A stretch of DNA of 64,000 nucleotides from Bradyrhizobium erythrophlei. GTDB lineage: Bacteria > Pseudomonadota > Alphaproteobacteria > Rhizobiales > Xanthobacteraceae. The notes under the pieces were generated by a model. It was not told the origin of the DNA. It did no database searches and saw nothing but the letters and a program-made list of their open reading frames with translations. Location: positions 4,515,501-4,579,500 of the forward strand of contig FSRD01000001.1 in NCBI GenBank assembly GCA_900129675.1. Direction: 5' to 3'. How positions within the stretch are numbered: position 1 is the stretch's first letter; each line of letters starts with the position of its first letter. Below, in pieces: positions 56,986 through 64,000 of this stretch. The position numbers and the translations under genes are program-made.

Positions 56986-59949
56986 TTACAGGGGTGAGGG
57001 GGGTGTATCGGCTTTTGCGCGGTCGAGGCTCATGGCCAGCACGCGCGCGACGTGAATCGCGGAACGCTCGCTGCCGTCCTTGATCTGATGCCGGCACGAG
57101 GTGCCATCGGCAACGATCAGGGTTGCCTGATCGGCGCGGCGCACCGCCGGCAGCAGCGACAGCTCGGCCATTTCCATCGAGGTCTGGTAGGTGTCGGCGC
57201 CATAGCCGAACGCGCCGGCCATGCCGCAGCAACTGGATTCGATGGTTTCAACCGCGAGATCGGGAACGAGACGAAGCACTTGTTCGACCGGCTTGAAGGC
57301 ACCGAAGGATTTTTGATGGCAATGGCCATGAACCAGGGCCTTGCCAGCGATCGAGCCGAGGGGCAGTTGCAGACGGCCGGCCTCCGCCTCGCGTACCAGA
57401 AATTCCTCGAACAGCAGCGCATGGGCGCTGACGCTCCGGGCGTCATTGTCCGAACGCAGCGATAGCAATTCGTCGCGGAGCGTCAGCAGGCAACTTGGCT
57501 CAAGTCCGACGATCGGCACGCCGCGCGCCGCAAAGGGCGCGTAGGTCGCGACCAGCCGGTTCAATTCCCCGCGGGCTTGATCGACGAGACCCGCAGAGAG
57601 GAACGTCCGCCCGCAACACAACGGCCGGGTTCCGTCGGCGGGCTTGGGCATGTGCACCCGGTATCCGGCTCCGACCAGCACGCGGAGCGCGGCGTCGAGA
57701 TTTTCCCGCTCATAGGCGCGGTTGAAGGTGTCGGCGAACAGCACGATTTCGCGGCCATCGACGGGCCCGATCACCTCGGTGCCGGGCTTGAACATGTCAC
57801 GCCGGAACGCAGGCAATGCGCGTTGCGCGCTGATACCGGCAAATCTCTCGAACAGCCGTCGCAGCAACGGACTGTGGTTGCGCCAGTTGGCGATCGGGGC
57901 GAGGCGCGACGCCAGGCCGGCATAGCGCGGGAGATAGCCGACCAGCCGGTCGCGCAGCGAAAGACCGTGCCTGGCCGCACGTGCGGCCAAAACCTCGATC
58001 TTCATCTTGGCCATATCGACGCCGGTTGGGCACTCGTGGCGGCAAGCCTTGCAGGAAACGCAGAGTTTCAGCGCATGCATCATCCCATCGGAGGAAAGCG
58101 CGTCCGGTCCGAGCTGGCCTGAGATCGCCAGCCGCAACGTATTGGCGCGACCTCGCGTGACATCTTCCTCGTTGCGGGTCGCGCGGTAGGACGGGCACAT
58201 CACGCCGCCCTCGAGCTTGCGGCAGGCGCCGTTGTTGTTGCACATCTCGACCGCGCCTTGGAATCCGCCGCCGGCGCCCGGATAGGCCGACCAGTCCAGC
58301 ACGGTTTTCAGTTCATCGATGCGGTAGTCCGGCGGATAGCGGAACAGCGTCCGGTCGTCCATTTTGGGCGGATCGACGATCTTGCCGGGATTGAGGACGT
58401 TGTCGGGGTCGAAGCGCTGCTTGACCTTTCTGAAGTCGGCAACGATGCGCGAGCCGAACATCGCTTCATGGAATTCGGAGCGGACCAGGCCGTCGCCATG
58501 TTCGCCGGAGTGCGACCCCTTGTATTGGCGCACCATCTCGAACGTTTCCTCGGCGATGGCGCGCATCGCCTTGACATCCTTCTCCAGCTTGAGGTTGAGC
58601 ACGGGGCGCACGTGCAGGCAGCCTTCGGACGCATGCGCATACATCGTGCCGCGGGTGCCATGCCTCGCGAAGATGGCGTTCAGGCGCTCGGTATAGTCGG
58701 CGAGATGCGGCAGCGGCACCGCGCAATCCTCGACGAAGGAGACCGGCTTGCCCTCCTGCTTCATCGACATCATGACGTTGAGGCCGGACGTACGGAAATC
58801 CGAAATCGCCGCTTGCGTGGCGGGCTCGACGACATCGACCACGCCGCCCCATTTGCGCTGCGAATTGTTCCAGCCGAAGCCGAGATCCGACATCAGCTCG
58901 GAAAGCCGCTTGAGTTTTTGCAGATTGTCGGCCTGATCTTCCTCCGCGAATTCGACGATCAAGAGCGCATCGGGATCACCGCGCACGGTCGCATCGATCA
59001 CCGGCCTGAACATCGCAATGTCCCGTCCAAGCGCGATCATCGTGCGGTCGACCAGTTCGACTGCGATCGGACGCAGTTTCACCAGATGCTGGGCGGCATC
59101 CATCGCCTCGTAGAAGCTGCCGAAATGGCACACACCCAGCACCTTGTTGCGGATCACCGGCCACAGCTTGAGCTCGACCTGGGTAGTGAAGGCCAGCGTC
59201 CCTTCGGAGCCGACCAGAAGATGTGCCAGATTGTTGGGTGTATTGCGCGGCACCAGCGCGTCGAGATTGTAGCCACCGACCCGGCGTTGCACCTTGGGAA
59301 ATTTTTCGGTGATCTCGGCGGCCTCGCGCTCGCCGAGATCGAGCATATCGCGAAACAGGGCAAGTCCGCTCTCGGGCGAATTCACCCGCGCCAGATCGCG
59401 CGGCACCTCGCCAAAATGCAGCCGCGTGCCGTCAGCCAGCGCAGCGTCCATCGCGCGCGTGTTGTCGCGCATGGTGCCGTATCTGAGCGAACGTCCGCCG
59501 CAGGAATTGTTGCCGGCCATTCCGCCGATGGTGGCGCGCGACGCCGTGGAGACATCGACCGGAAACCACAGTCCGTGCTTTTTGAGTTGCCGGTTGAGAT
59601 CGTCGAGCACGATGCCCGGTTCGACCACGCAAGTACGGCCTTCGACATCGAGCGAGAGGATGCGGTTCAGGTGTTTGGAAAAGTCGACGACGATCCCCTC
59701 ATTGACGGTCTGGCCGCATTGCGAGGTGCCGCCGCCGCGCGGGGTGACGATCCGGCCCGCATCCTTGGCGATGGCGAGCGCCCGCAGCGCCTCGTCCATG
59801 GTCCGGGGGACCACCACCCCAAAGGGCATGATCTGGTAGATCGAGGCGTCGGTCGCATAGCGGCCGCGATTGAAGGCGTCGAAGAACACGTCGCCGGTAA
59901 TCTCGCGGGCAAGCCTGTTTTCGAGCGTCACTGAGCCTTTGTCGGACAT
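56986..59949 (-). CDS. FAD-linked oxidase - Fe-S (GlcD-GlpC-type) dehydrogenase fusion
   Basis: This 987-residue protein fuses an FAD-binding PCMH domain (ARVTPRGGGTSQCGQ-like stretch at about 90-105, NNSCGGRSLRYGTMRDN near 155), an FAD-oxidase C-domain with HASEGCLHVRP, and a C-terminal Fe-S part with CVSCKACRHECPTGVDMAK. CCG-type domains follow (CGRTFLSAGL, ESSCCGMAGAFGY). It matches the YdiJ/D-2-hydroxyacid dehydrogenase group that oxidises D-lactate or D-2-hydroxyglutarate-like acids and donates electrons to the membrane chain. The adjacent aminotransferase and GlcG suggest a glyoxylate or hydroxy-acid pathway. Confidence 0.93.
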   Translation of the reverse strand: MSDKGSVTLENRLAREITGDVFFDAFNRGRYATDASIYQIMPFGVVVPRTMDEALRALAIAKDAGRIVTPRGGGTSQCGQTVNEGIVVDFSKHLNRILSLDVEGRTCVVEPGIVLDDLNRQLKKHGLWFPVDVSTASRATIGGMAGNNSCGGRSLRYGTMRDNTRAMDAALADGTRLHFGEVPRDLARVNSPESGLALFRDMLDLGEREAAEITEKFPKVQRRVGGYNLDALVPRNTPNNLAHLLVGSEGTLAFTTQVELKLWPVIRNKVLGVCHFGSFYEAMDAAQHLVKLRPIAVELVDRTMIALGRDIAMFRPVIDATVRGDPDALLIVEFAEEDQADNLQKLKRLSELMSDLGFGWNNSQRKWGGVVDVVEPATQAAISDFRTSGLNVMMSMKQEGKPVSFVEDCAVPLPHLADYTERLNAIFARHGTRGTMYAHASEGCLHVRPVLNLKLEKDVKAMRAIAEETFEMVRQYKGSHSGEHGDGLVRSEFHEAMFGSRIVADFRKVKQRFDPDNVLNPGKIVDPPKMDDRTLFRYPPDYRIDELKTVLDWSAYPGAGGGFQGAVEMCNNNGACRKLEGGVMCPSYRATRNEEDVTRGRANTLRLAISGQLGPDALSSDGMMHALKLCVSCKACRHECPTGVDMAKMKIEVLAARAARHGLSLRDRLVGYLPRYAGLASRLAPIANWRNHSPLLRRLFERFAGISAQRALPAFRRDMFKPGTEVIGPVDGREIVLFADTFNRAYERENLDAALRVLVGAGYRVHMPKPADGTRPLCCGRTFLSAGLVDQARGELNRLVATYAPFAARGVPIVGLEPSCLLTLRDELLSLRSDNDARSVSAHALLFEEFLVREAEAGRLQLPLGSIAGKALVHGHCHQKSFGAFKPVEQVLRLVPDLAVETIESSCCGMAGAFGYGADTYQTSMEMAELSLLPAVRRADQATLIVADGTSCRHQIKDGSERSAIHVARVLAMSLDRAKADTPPSPL

Positions 59950-60011
59950 TCCACCCCCGCTGCTACCTGCAAACGTCGCTCGCTCGTACTTGGGTGGTAA
60001 AATAAATGCAA

Positions 60012-60800
60012 TTATTTTGTCTTTTTTTCCATTTTGAATTCAAAATTGCTCGGCTCATGAGCGGCGCCTTGTCCGGCCTCGACGGCGACGCCGTCCTTCA
60101 GATGTTCGACGGCAGCAGTCCGCTTGTTGCGCAAATGTATAAACAGAATGTCGCTGAGTTCGCTACCAGCGCGGCGACGCAGTGCGTCCAGGATGGTCTC
60201 GTGTTCGCGCATGGCTTCCCCCCACCGCTCGCGCTTGCGGGCAAAATTGGCGGAGTAGCGGACGCGACGAATGCGGCCGGCGAAGTTGGCGTAAGTGCTT
60301 CGCAGCGTTGTGTTGCGCGAGGCTTCGACGATCTTGTGGTGGATCAGCTGATTGACGCGGAAATAGCCATGCATGTCGCGGTTCAGGTAGAATCCGTACA
60401 TCTCGTAATGCAGCCGCTCGATCTCGGCGATCTCGGTATCGGTGATGTTTTCGCAGGCGAGACGGCCGGCCAGGGCTTCGAGCCCGCCCATGACGTCGAA
60501 CAGTTCGGCGAGATCGTGCTCGCTCAATTGCCGGACGCGGGCGCCGCGGTTGGGTAGCAGTTCCACCAGCCCTTCGGACGCCAGTACTTTCAGGGCCTCG
60601 CGCAACGGCGTGCGCGAGATGCCCAGCATCTCGCAAAGCTGGCGTTCGGGAACGCGGCTACCGTCCGGAATGTTGCCTTCGACGATGTAGTCGCGCAGTC
60701 GCGTCAGGATCTCGTCGTGCAGGGATTGGTCTTCGCGGCCGGGGCTCGTGCCGCCTGCAAGCGTTGTCGAATCGGTATCGTCGGGAATCAGCGGTTTCAT
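60012..60800 (-). CDS. GntR-family transcriptional regulator (FCD type)
   Basis: ATG 60800 gives 262 residues. The winged helix is RVPERQLCEMLGISRTPLRE, followed by ALKVLASEGLVELLPNRGAR, and the FCD domain includes NQLIHHKIVEASRN and MREHETILDALRRR with metal/ligand His residues. It is divergent from the aminotransferase and lies upstream of the dehydrogenase operon, so it probably controls both. The 120-bp intergenic region has two TGCAATAT stretches (60847, 60882) as possible sites. Confidence 0.9.
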   Translation of the reverse strand: MKPLIPDDTDSTTLAGGTSPGREDQSLHDEILTRLRDYIVEGNIPDGSRVPERQLCEMLGISRTPLREALKVLASEGLVELLPNRGARVRQLSEHDLAELFDVMGGLEALAGRLACENITDTEIAEIERLHYEMYGFYLNRDMHGYFRVNQLIHHKIVEASRNTTLRSTYANFAGRIRRVRYSANFARKRERWGEAMREHETILDALRRRAGSELSDILFIHLRNKRTAAVEHLKDGVAVEAGQGAAHEPSNFEFKMEKKTK

Positions 60801-60919
60801 AGCTGGAACATAGGCTTCGAACGCGCGATCGTCGATCCAAAACTGTGTGCAATATTTTAGTTGATATCCCAAAAAATGAATGCAATATGGCTCGCTCAAC
60901 AAACTCAGGCGAGGAATTC

Positions 60920-62149
60920 ATGACTCAGGGACGCCATTTCTTGCAGATTCCCGGGCCAAGCCCGGTGCCGGATCGCGTGCTCCGCGCCATGGACATGCCG
61001 GTCATCGACCACCGCAGTTCCGAGTTCGCCGAACTCGGCAGGGCCGTTTTCACCGGCTGCCAAAAGATCTTCAAAACAAACGGACCTGTTATCATCTTTC
61101 CTTCGTCGGGTACGGGTGCCTGGGAAGCGGCGATCGTCAATACGCTCTCGCCCGGCGATAAGGTTCTGATGGTCGAGACCGGCCATTTTGCCACGCTGTG
61201 GCGGCAGATGGCGGCGCGCTGGGGCATCGATGTCGATTTTCTGCCGGGCGACTGGCGGCGCGGCGCCGATCCTGCGGCGATCGAAGCTGCGCTGGCGCAG
61301 GATACCGCGCATGCCATCAAGGCGGTGATGGTGGTGCATAACGAGACTTCCACCGGCGTCACCAGCCGGATCGGCGACATTCGCGCCGCGATGGACAAGG
61401 TCGGCCATCCGGCGCTGCTGCTGGTGGATACGATTTCCTCGTTGGGCTCGGTCGATTACCGGCATGACGAGTGGAAAGTTGACGTCACCGTCAGCTGTTC
61501 GCAAAAGGGATTCATGCTGCCGCCGGGGCTCGGCTTCAACGCCATCTCCGAGAAAGCCCGCGCCGCTGCGAAGACCAACAGGATGCCGCGGTCGTATTGG
61601 GATTGGGAAGAGATGCTGAAGCCCAATGCGGCGGGCTTTTTCCCCTACACGCCGGCGACCAACCTGCTCTACGGATTGCGCGAAGCCATTGCGATGCTGC
61701 TCGAGGAGGGGCTCGACGCGGTGTTCGCTCGACACCGGCGCCTGGCGGCGGCAACCCGCGCTGCCGTCGCGCATTGGGGCCTTGAAGTTTTGTGTCTCGA
61801 ACCGGCCGAATATTCACCAGTGCTGACGGCTGTGCTGATGCCGCCGGGACACGATGCCGACAAGTTCCGCAAGACGGTGCTCGACACCTACAACATGTCG
61901 CTCGGCTCCGGTCTGAGCAAGCTCGCCGGAAAGGTGTTTCGCATTGGTCATCTCGGCGAGTGCAATGAACTGACGTTGATTGGGGCCCTGTCCGGCGTTG
62001 AGATGGGTCTCTCCGCTGCGGGCGTGCCGCATCGGGCCGGCGGTGTCGAAGCTGCGATGAAATCGCTGGAAGAGCGGACGCAGTCAAATTCTCCGGCGCG
62101 CCTGAAGGTGGTCAAACCTGACAGGGTCGCAGACCGTCAGGGCGGTTAG
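60920..62149 (+). CDS. Class V aminotransferase (serine-glyoxylate type)
   Basis: ATG 60920 follows GGCGAGGAATTC. The 409-residue PLP enzyme has FLQIPGPSPVPDRVLRAMD, the cofactor segment PSSGTGAWEAAI, DTISSLGS and the Schiff-base lysine in VTVSCSQKGFMLPPGLGF. This fits alanine/serine-glyoxylate aminotransferases (COG0075). Neighbouring dehydrogenase and transporter genes suggest conversion between glyoxylate-type keto acids and amino acids. Confidence 0.93.
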   Translation: MTQGRHFLQIPGPSPVPDRVLRAMDMPVIDHRSSEFAELGRAVFTGCQKIFKTNGPVIIFPSSGTGAWEAAIVNTLSPGDKVLMVETGHFATLWRQMAARWGIDVDFLPGDWRRGADPAAIEAALAQDTAHAIKAVMVVHNETSTGVTSRIGDIRAAMDKVGHPALLLVDTISSLGSVDYRHDEWKVDVTVSCSQKGFMLPPGLGFNAISEKARAAAKTNRMPRSYWDWEEMLKPNAAGFFPYTPATNLLYGLREAIAMLLEEGLDAVFARHRRLAAATRAAVAHWGLEVLCLEPAEYSPVLTAVLMPPGHDADKFRKTVLDTYNMSLGSGLSKLAGKVFRIGHLGECNELTLIGALSGVEMGLSAAGVPHRAGGVEAAMKSLEERTQSNSPARLKVVKPDRVADRQGG

Positions 62150-62209
62150 CGCCTTGGGTTCAGCGCAGCCGTTGAAGCAATACAAAAAAAGCGGAACGGG
62201 GAGAGATAT

Positions 62210-63502
62210 ATGCGGCTTCGGTTCAAAGCCACCCATGTCGTGCTGGCGATGTTGTGCGTCATGTACTTCATCACCTATGTCGACCGTGTCAACATCGGCA
62301 CGGCGGCCAGTGAAATCCAGAAAGAACTCGGTCTGAGCAACACGCAGCTCGGGTTGGTATTCTCCGCCTTCGCCTATCCCTATCTCCTGTTCCAGGTGGT
62401 CGGCGGCTGGGTCGGAGACCGCTTCGGGCCGCGCAAGACCTTATTCTGGTGCGGCATGATCTGGGCGGCCGCGACCATCATGACCGGCTTTGTAACCAGC
62501 CTGCTGACGTTGTTCATTGCCCGCGTCGCACTCGGCTTCGGCGAAGGGGCGACTTTTCCGACCGCCACGCGCGCCATGCAATACTGGACTCCCGAGACCA
62601 AGCGCGGTTTTGCGCAGGGCCTTACGCACGCCTTTGCACGGCTCGGCAACGCGGTTACCCCGCCGTTGATAGCGGCGCTGATATTTTGGCTTACCTGGCG
62701 CGGCTCGTTCATCGTGCTGGGACTGGTCAGCCTGGTTTGGGGTGTGATCTGGGCGCTGTATTTCCGCAACGAACCCAAGGATCATCCCGGGATCACCGAG
62801 GCCGAGCTAGCCTCGCTTCCGCCACGCGCGGTCAATATGCGGCCTCAGGTACCATGGGGGCCGCTGTTGCGGCGGATGTGGCCCGTCACGCTCACCTACT
62901 TCTGCTATGGCTGGTGCCTGTGGCTATACCTGAACTGGCTGCCGTTATTCTTCAAGAACAGCTACAATCTGGACGTCAGGAATTCGGCGCTGTTCGCCTC
63001 GGGTGTCTTCTTTGCCGGCGTCGTCGGCGACAGCCTGGGCGGAATCCTCTCTGATCGCATTCTCAGGAAAACAGGCAATGTTCGCCTTGCGCGCTTGAGC
63101 GTCACGATCGTCGGCTTCGCCGGCGCCTTCCTGTCGCTGCTTCCGATCCTGTTCATTCACGACATCACGGTCGTCGCTCTATGCCTGTCCGGCGGGTTTT
63201 TCTTTTCTGAACTCGTGATCGGTCCGATGTGGTCGGTGCCGATGGATATTGCTGCGAAATATTCCGGTACGGCCGCCGGGCTGATGAATACCGGCTCGGC
63301 GCTGGCGGCGATCGTTTCGCCTTTGGTCGCCGGTTACGTCATCGACGTCACGGGCAACTGGTACTTGCCGTTCCTGATGTCGATGGGATTGCTCCTGCTT
63401 GGCGGATTTTCGGCGTTTCTGATGCATCCTGAAAAACCTTTTGAAGAACTTGCGGAAGTTAATTCGGTCAAGCGAGGTGTACTTGCTCAACAGCTAAAAT
63501 GA
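62210..63502 (+). CDS. MFS transporter, anion:cation symporter type
   Basis: This 430-residue membrane protein has about twelve segments. It opens with VMYFITYVDRVNIGTAASEI, an ACS-family signature, and has motif A as GDRFGPRKTLFW. The family imports sugar acids, phthalate and similar organic anions with protons. It is 60 bp downstream of the aminotransferase and probably cotranscribed. The GAGAG ribosome-binding site precedes ATG 62210. Confidence 0.94.
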   Translation: MRLRFKATHVVLAMLCVMYFITYVDRVNIGTAASEIQKELGLSNTQLGLVFSAFAYPYLLFQVVGGWVGDRFGPRKTLFWCGMIWAAATIMTGFVTSLLTLFIARVALGFGEGATFPTATRAMQYWTPETKRGFAQGLTHAFARLGNAVTPPLIAALIFWLTWRGSFIVLGLVSLVWGVIWALYFRNEPKDHPGITEAELASLPPRAVNMRPQVPWGPLLRRMWPVTLTYFCYGWCLWLYLNWLPLFFKNSYNLDVRNSALFASGVFFAGVVGDSLGGILSDRILRKTGNVRLARLSVTIVGFAGAFLSLLPILFIHDITVVALCLSGGFFFSELVIGPMWSVPMDIAAKYSGTAAGLMNTGSALAAIVSPLVAGYVIDVTGNWYLPFLMSMGLLLLGGFSAFLMHPEKPFEELAEVNSVKRGVLAQQLK

Positions 63503-63649
63503 TTTCTTTACCTCCGCAGCGGCGGTCAAGATCTTATCGGATCATTCTTCAATTGTGACGAAATCAGCTCCGGGAGCAGCAACTGTCTGTATCTCGGAGT
63601 GCCTACGCGTCGAGCCTTGCCGATATCCAATCAACACCGGAGCCAAACT

Positions 63650-64000
63650 ATGCCCAACTACAAGATTCTTATTCTCGGTGCGTCGTACGGTTCGCTGCTT
63701 GCGTCCAAAATGATGTTCGGCGGCCACGACGTGAAACTTGTTTGTTTGCCGGCTGAGGCTGCTCTCATCAATTCCGAAGGCTTTCGCGTGCGGATGCCGA
63801 TCCGGGGCCGCAAGGAGCAGATCGAGATCGATTCCCGCAAGTTGCCGGGCAAGGTGTCTGCTTCCGGTCCGGCCGATATAGATCCCAAAGACTACGACCT
63901 GATCGGGCTGGCGATGCAGGAGCCGCAATACGGCTCGCCCGGTGTGCGCGAATTGCTCGATGCCGTGGCGAAGTCGCGCGTGCCGTGCATGTCGATTATG
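63650..64000 (+). CDS. Ketopantoate reductase-like protein, N-terminal part
   Basis: ATG 63650 with GGAG upstream opens a frame that runs off the right edge (117 codons). It starts MPNYKILILGASYGSLLASK, a Rossmann-type dinucleotide-binding loop, then GGHDVKLVCLPAEAALINSE and DYDLIGLAMQEPQYGS. This is the pattern of ApbA/PanE-fold 2-dehydropantoate reductases and related dehydrogenases. The catalytic C-terminal domain is not included. Confidence 0.8.
   Translation, partial: MPNYKILILGASYGSLLASKMMFGGHDVKLVCLPAEAALINSEGFRVRMPIRGRKEQIEIDSRKLPGKVSASGPADIDPKDYDLIGLAMQEPQYGSPGVRELLDAVAKSRVPCMSIM

Noticed and set aside
58258..59934. 558-codon plus-strand frame opposite the FAD/Fe-S dehydrogenase
   Set aside because: His/Arg-rich composition without motifs; the minus-strand product is a well-defined dehydrogenase.

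Overview
The window looks like chromosomal DNA of a Bradyrhizobium-type alphaproteobacterium (Nitrobacteraceae). The evidence is high GC, many periplasmic 'Bug' (TctC-type) and TRAP solute receptors, Tat-type signal peptides, Crp/Fnr and GntR regulators, and the characteristic palindromic repeat with CATGGCCGG/CCCGGGACAAG arms near 27.9 kb. This assignment rests on gene style only; no rRNA, tRNA or CRISPR array was seen.

Layout. (1) 1-15.7 kb holds catabolic and transport genes: a partial Tat-exported amidohydrolase divergent from a Bug receptor, a large nucleotide-cyclase/ATPase/TPR regulator, a cytochrome P450 between two related small ORFs, a Crp/Fnr regulator, then a minus-strand run of amidohydrolase, Bug receptor, cyclase-family metal hydrolase, complete TRAP transporter (DctM, DctQ, DctP) and a GntR regulator with a near-palindromic operator. 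(2) 15.8-20.1 kb is a small patch of worn toxin-antitoxin (TA) material: a frameshifted GSU2403-type nucleotidyltransferase, Uma2, a HEPN remnant, and HigA next to a HigB-like toxin with an internal stop. (3) 20.1-31.7 kb returns to metabolism: SDR, ModA-like protein overlapping a two-subunit xanthine-dehydrogenase-family oxidoreductase, Bug receptor, ABC-type solute-binding protein, MmgE/PrpD, a second SDR lacking catalytic residues, a bis-MGD molybdoenzyme and an enoyl-CoA hydratase-like protein. (4) 31.75-52.5 kb is a dense accessory island beginning five bases after the enoyl-CoA hydratase stop. It consists of about a dozen TA or TA-like cassettes: DUF29-XRE, several minimal nucleotidyltransferase (MNT)/HEPN pairs, Fic, HigBA, RHH-PIN, Phd-PIN and an AbiEii-like pair. 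It also holds an extra methionyl-tRNA synthetase, an IS5-family insertion and many gene fragments (Fic, HEPN, TniQ, DUF1016, Phd). (5) 52.6-56.5 kb is decayed DNA with a disrupted long ORF of unknown function, small hypotheticals and a probable group II intron fragment. (6) 56.5-64 kb is catabolic again: GlcG/HbpS-like protein, an FAD/Fe-S dehydrogenase fusion, a divergent GntR regulator, a serine-glyoxylate-type aminotransferase, an MFS transporter and a partial ketopantoate-reductase-like gene.

The most interesting signal is the organisation of the island. A degenerate repeat built around the core GGGCAAAGTACGTCCCCTAA sits at most cassette junctions. At eight places it occurs as a same-orientation pair whose cores are 85-89 bp apart, often behind a GC-rich terminator and with an inverted arm that makes a long palindrome. 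Separately, the DUF29-XRE pair is bounded by 27-bp inverted repeats (26/27 identical), four plus-strand MNT genes share an upstream element around TTGTTTATATTTCTAAGCA, and two otherwise unlike HEPN proteins share a GGGASGGPP C-terminal tail. Together these suggest a cassette-type TA array with its own junction sequences; no recombinase for it is visible in the window.

All function calls come from reading motifs by eye; no database search was run.
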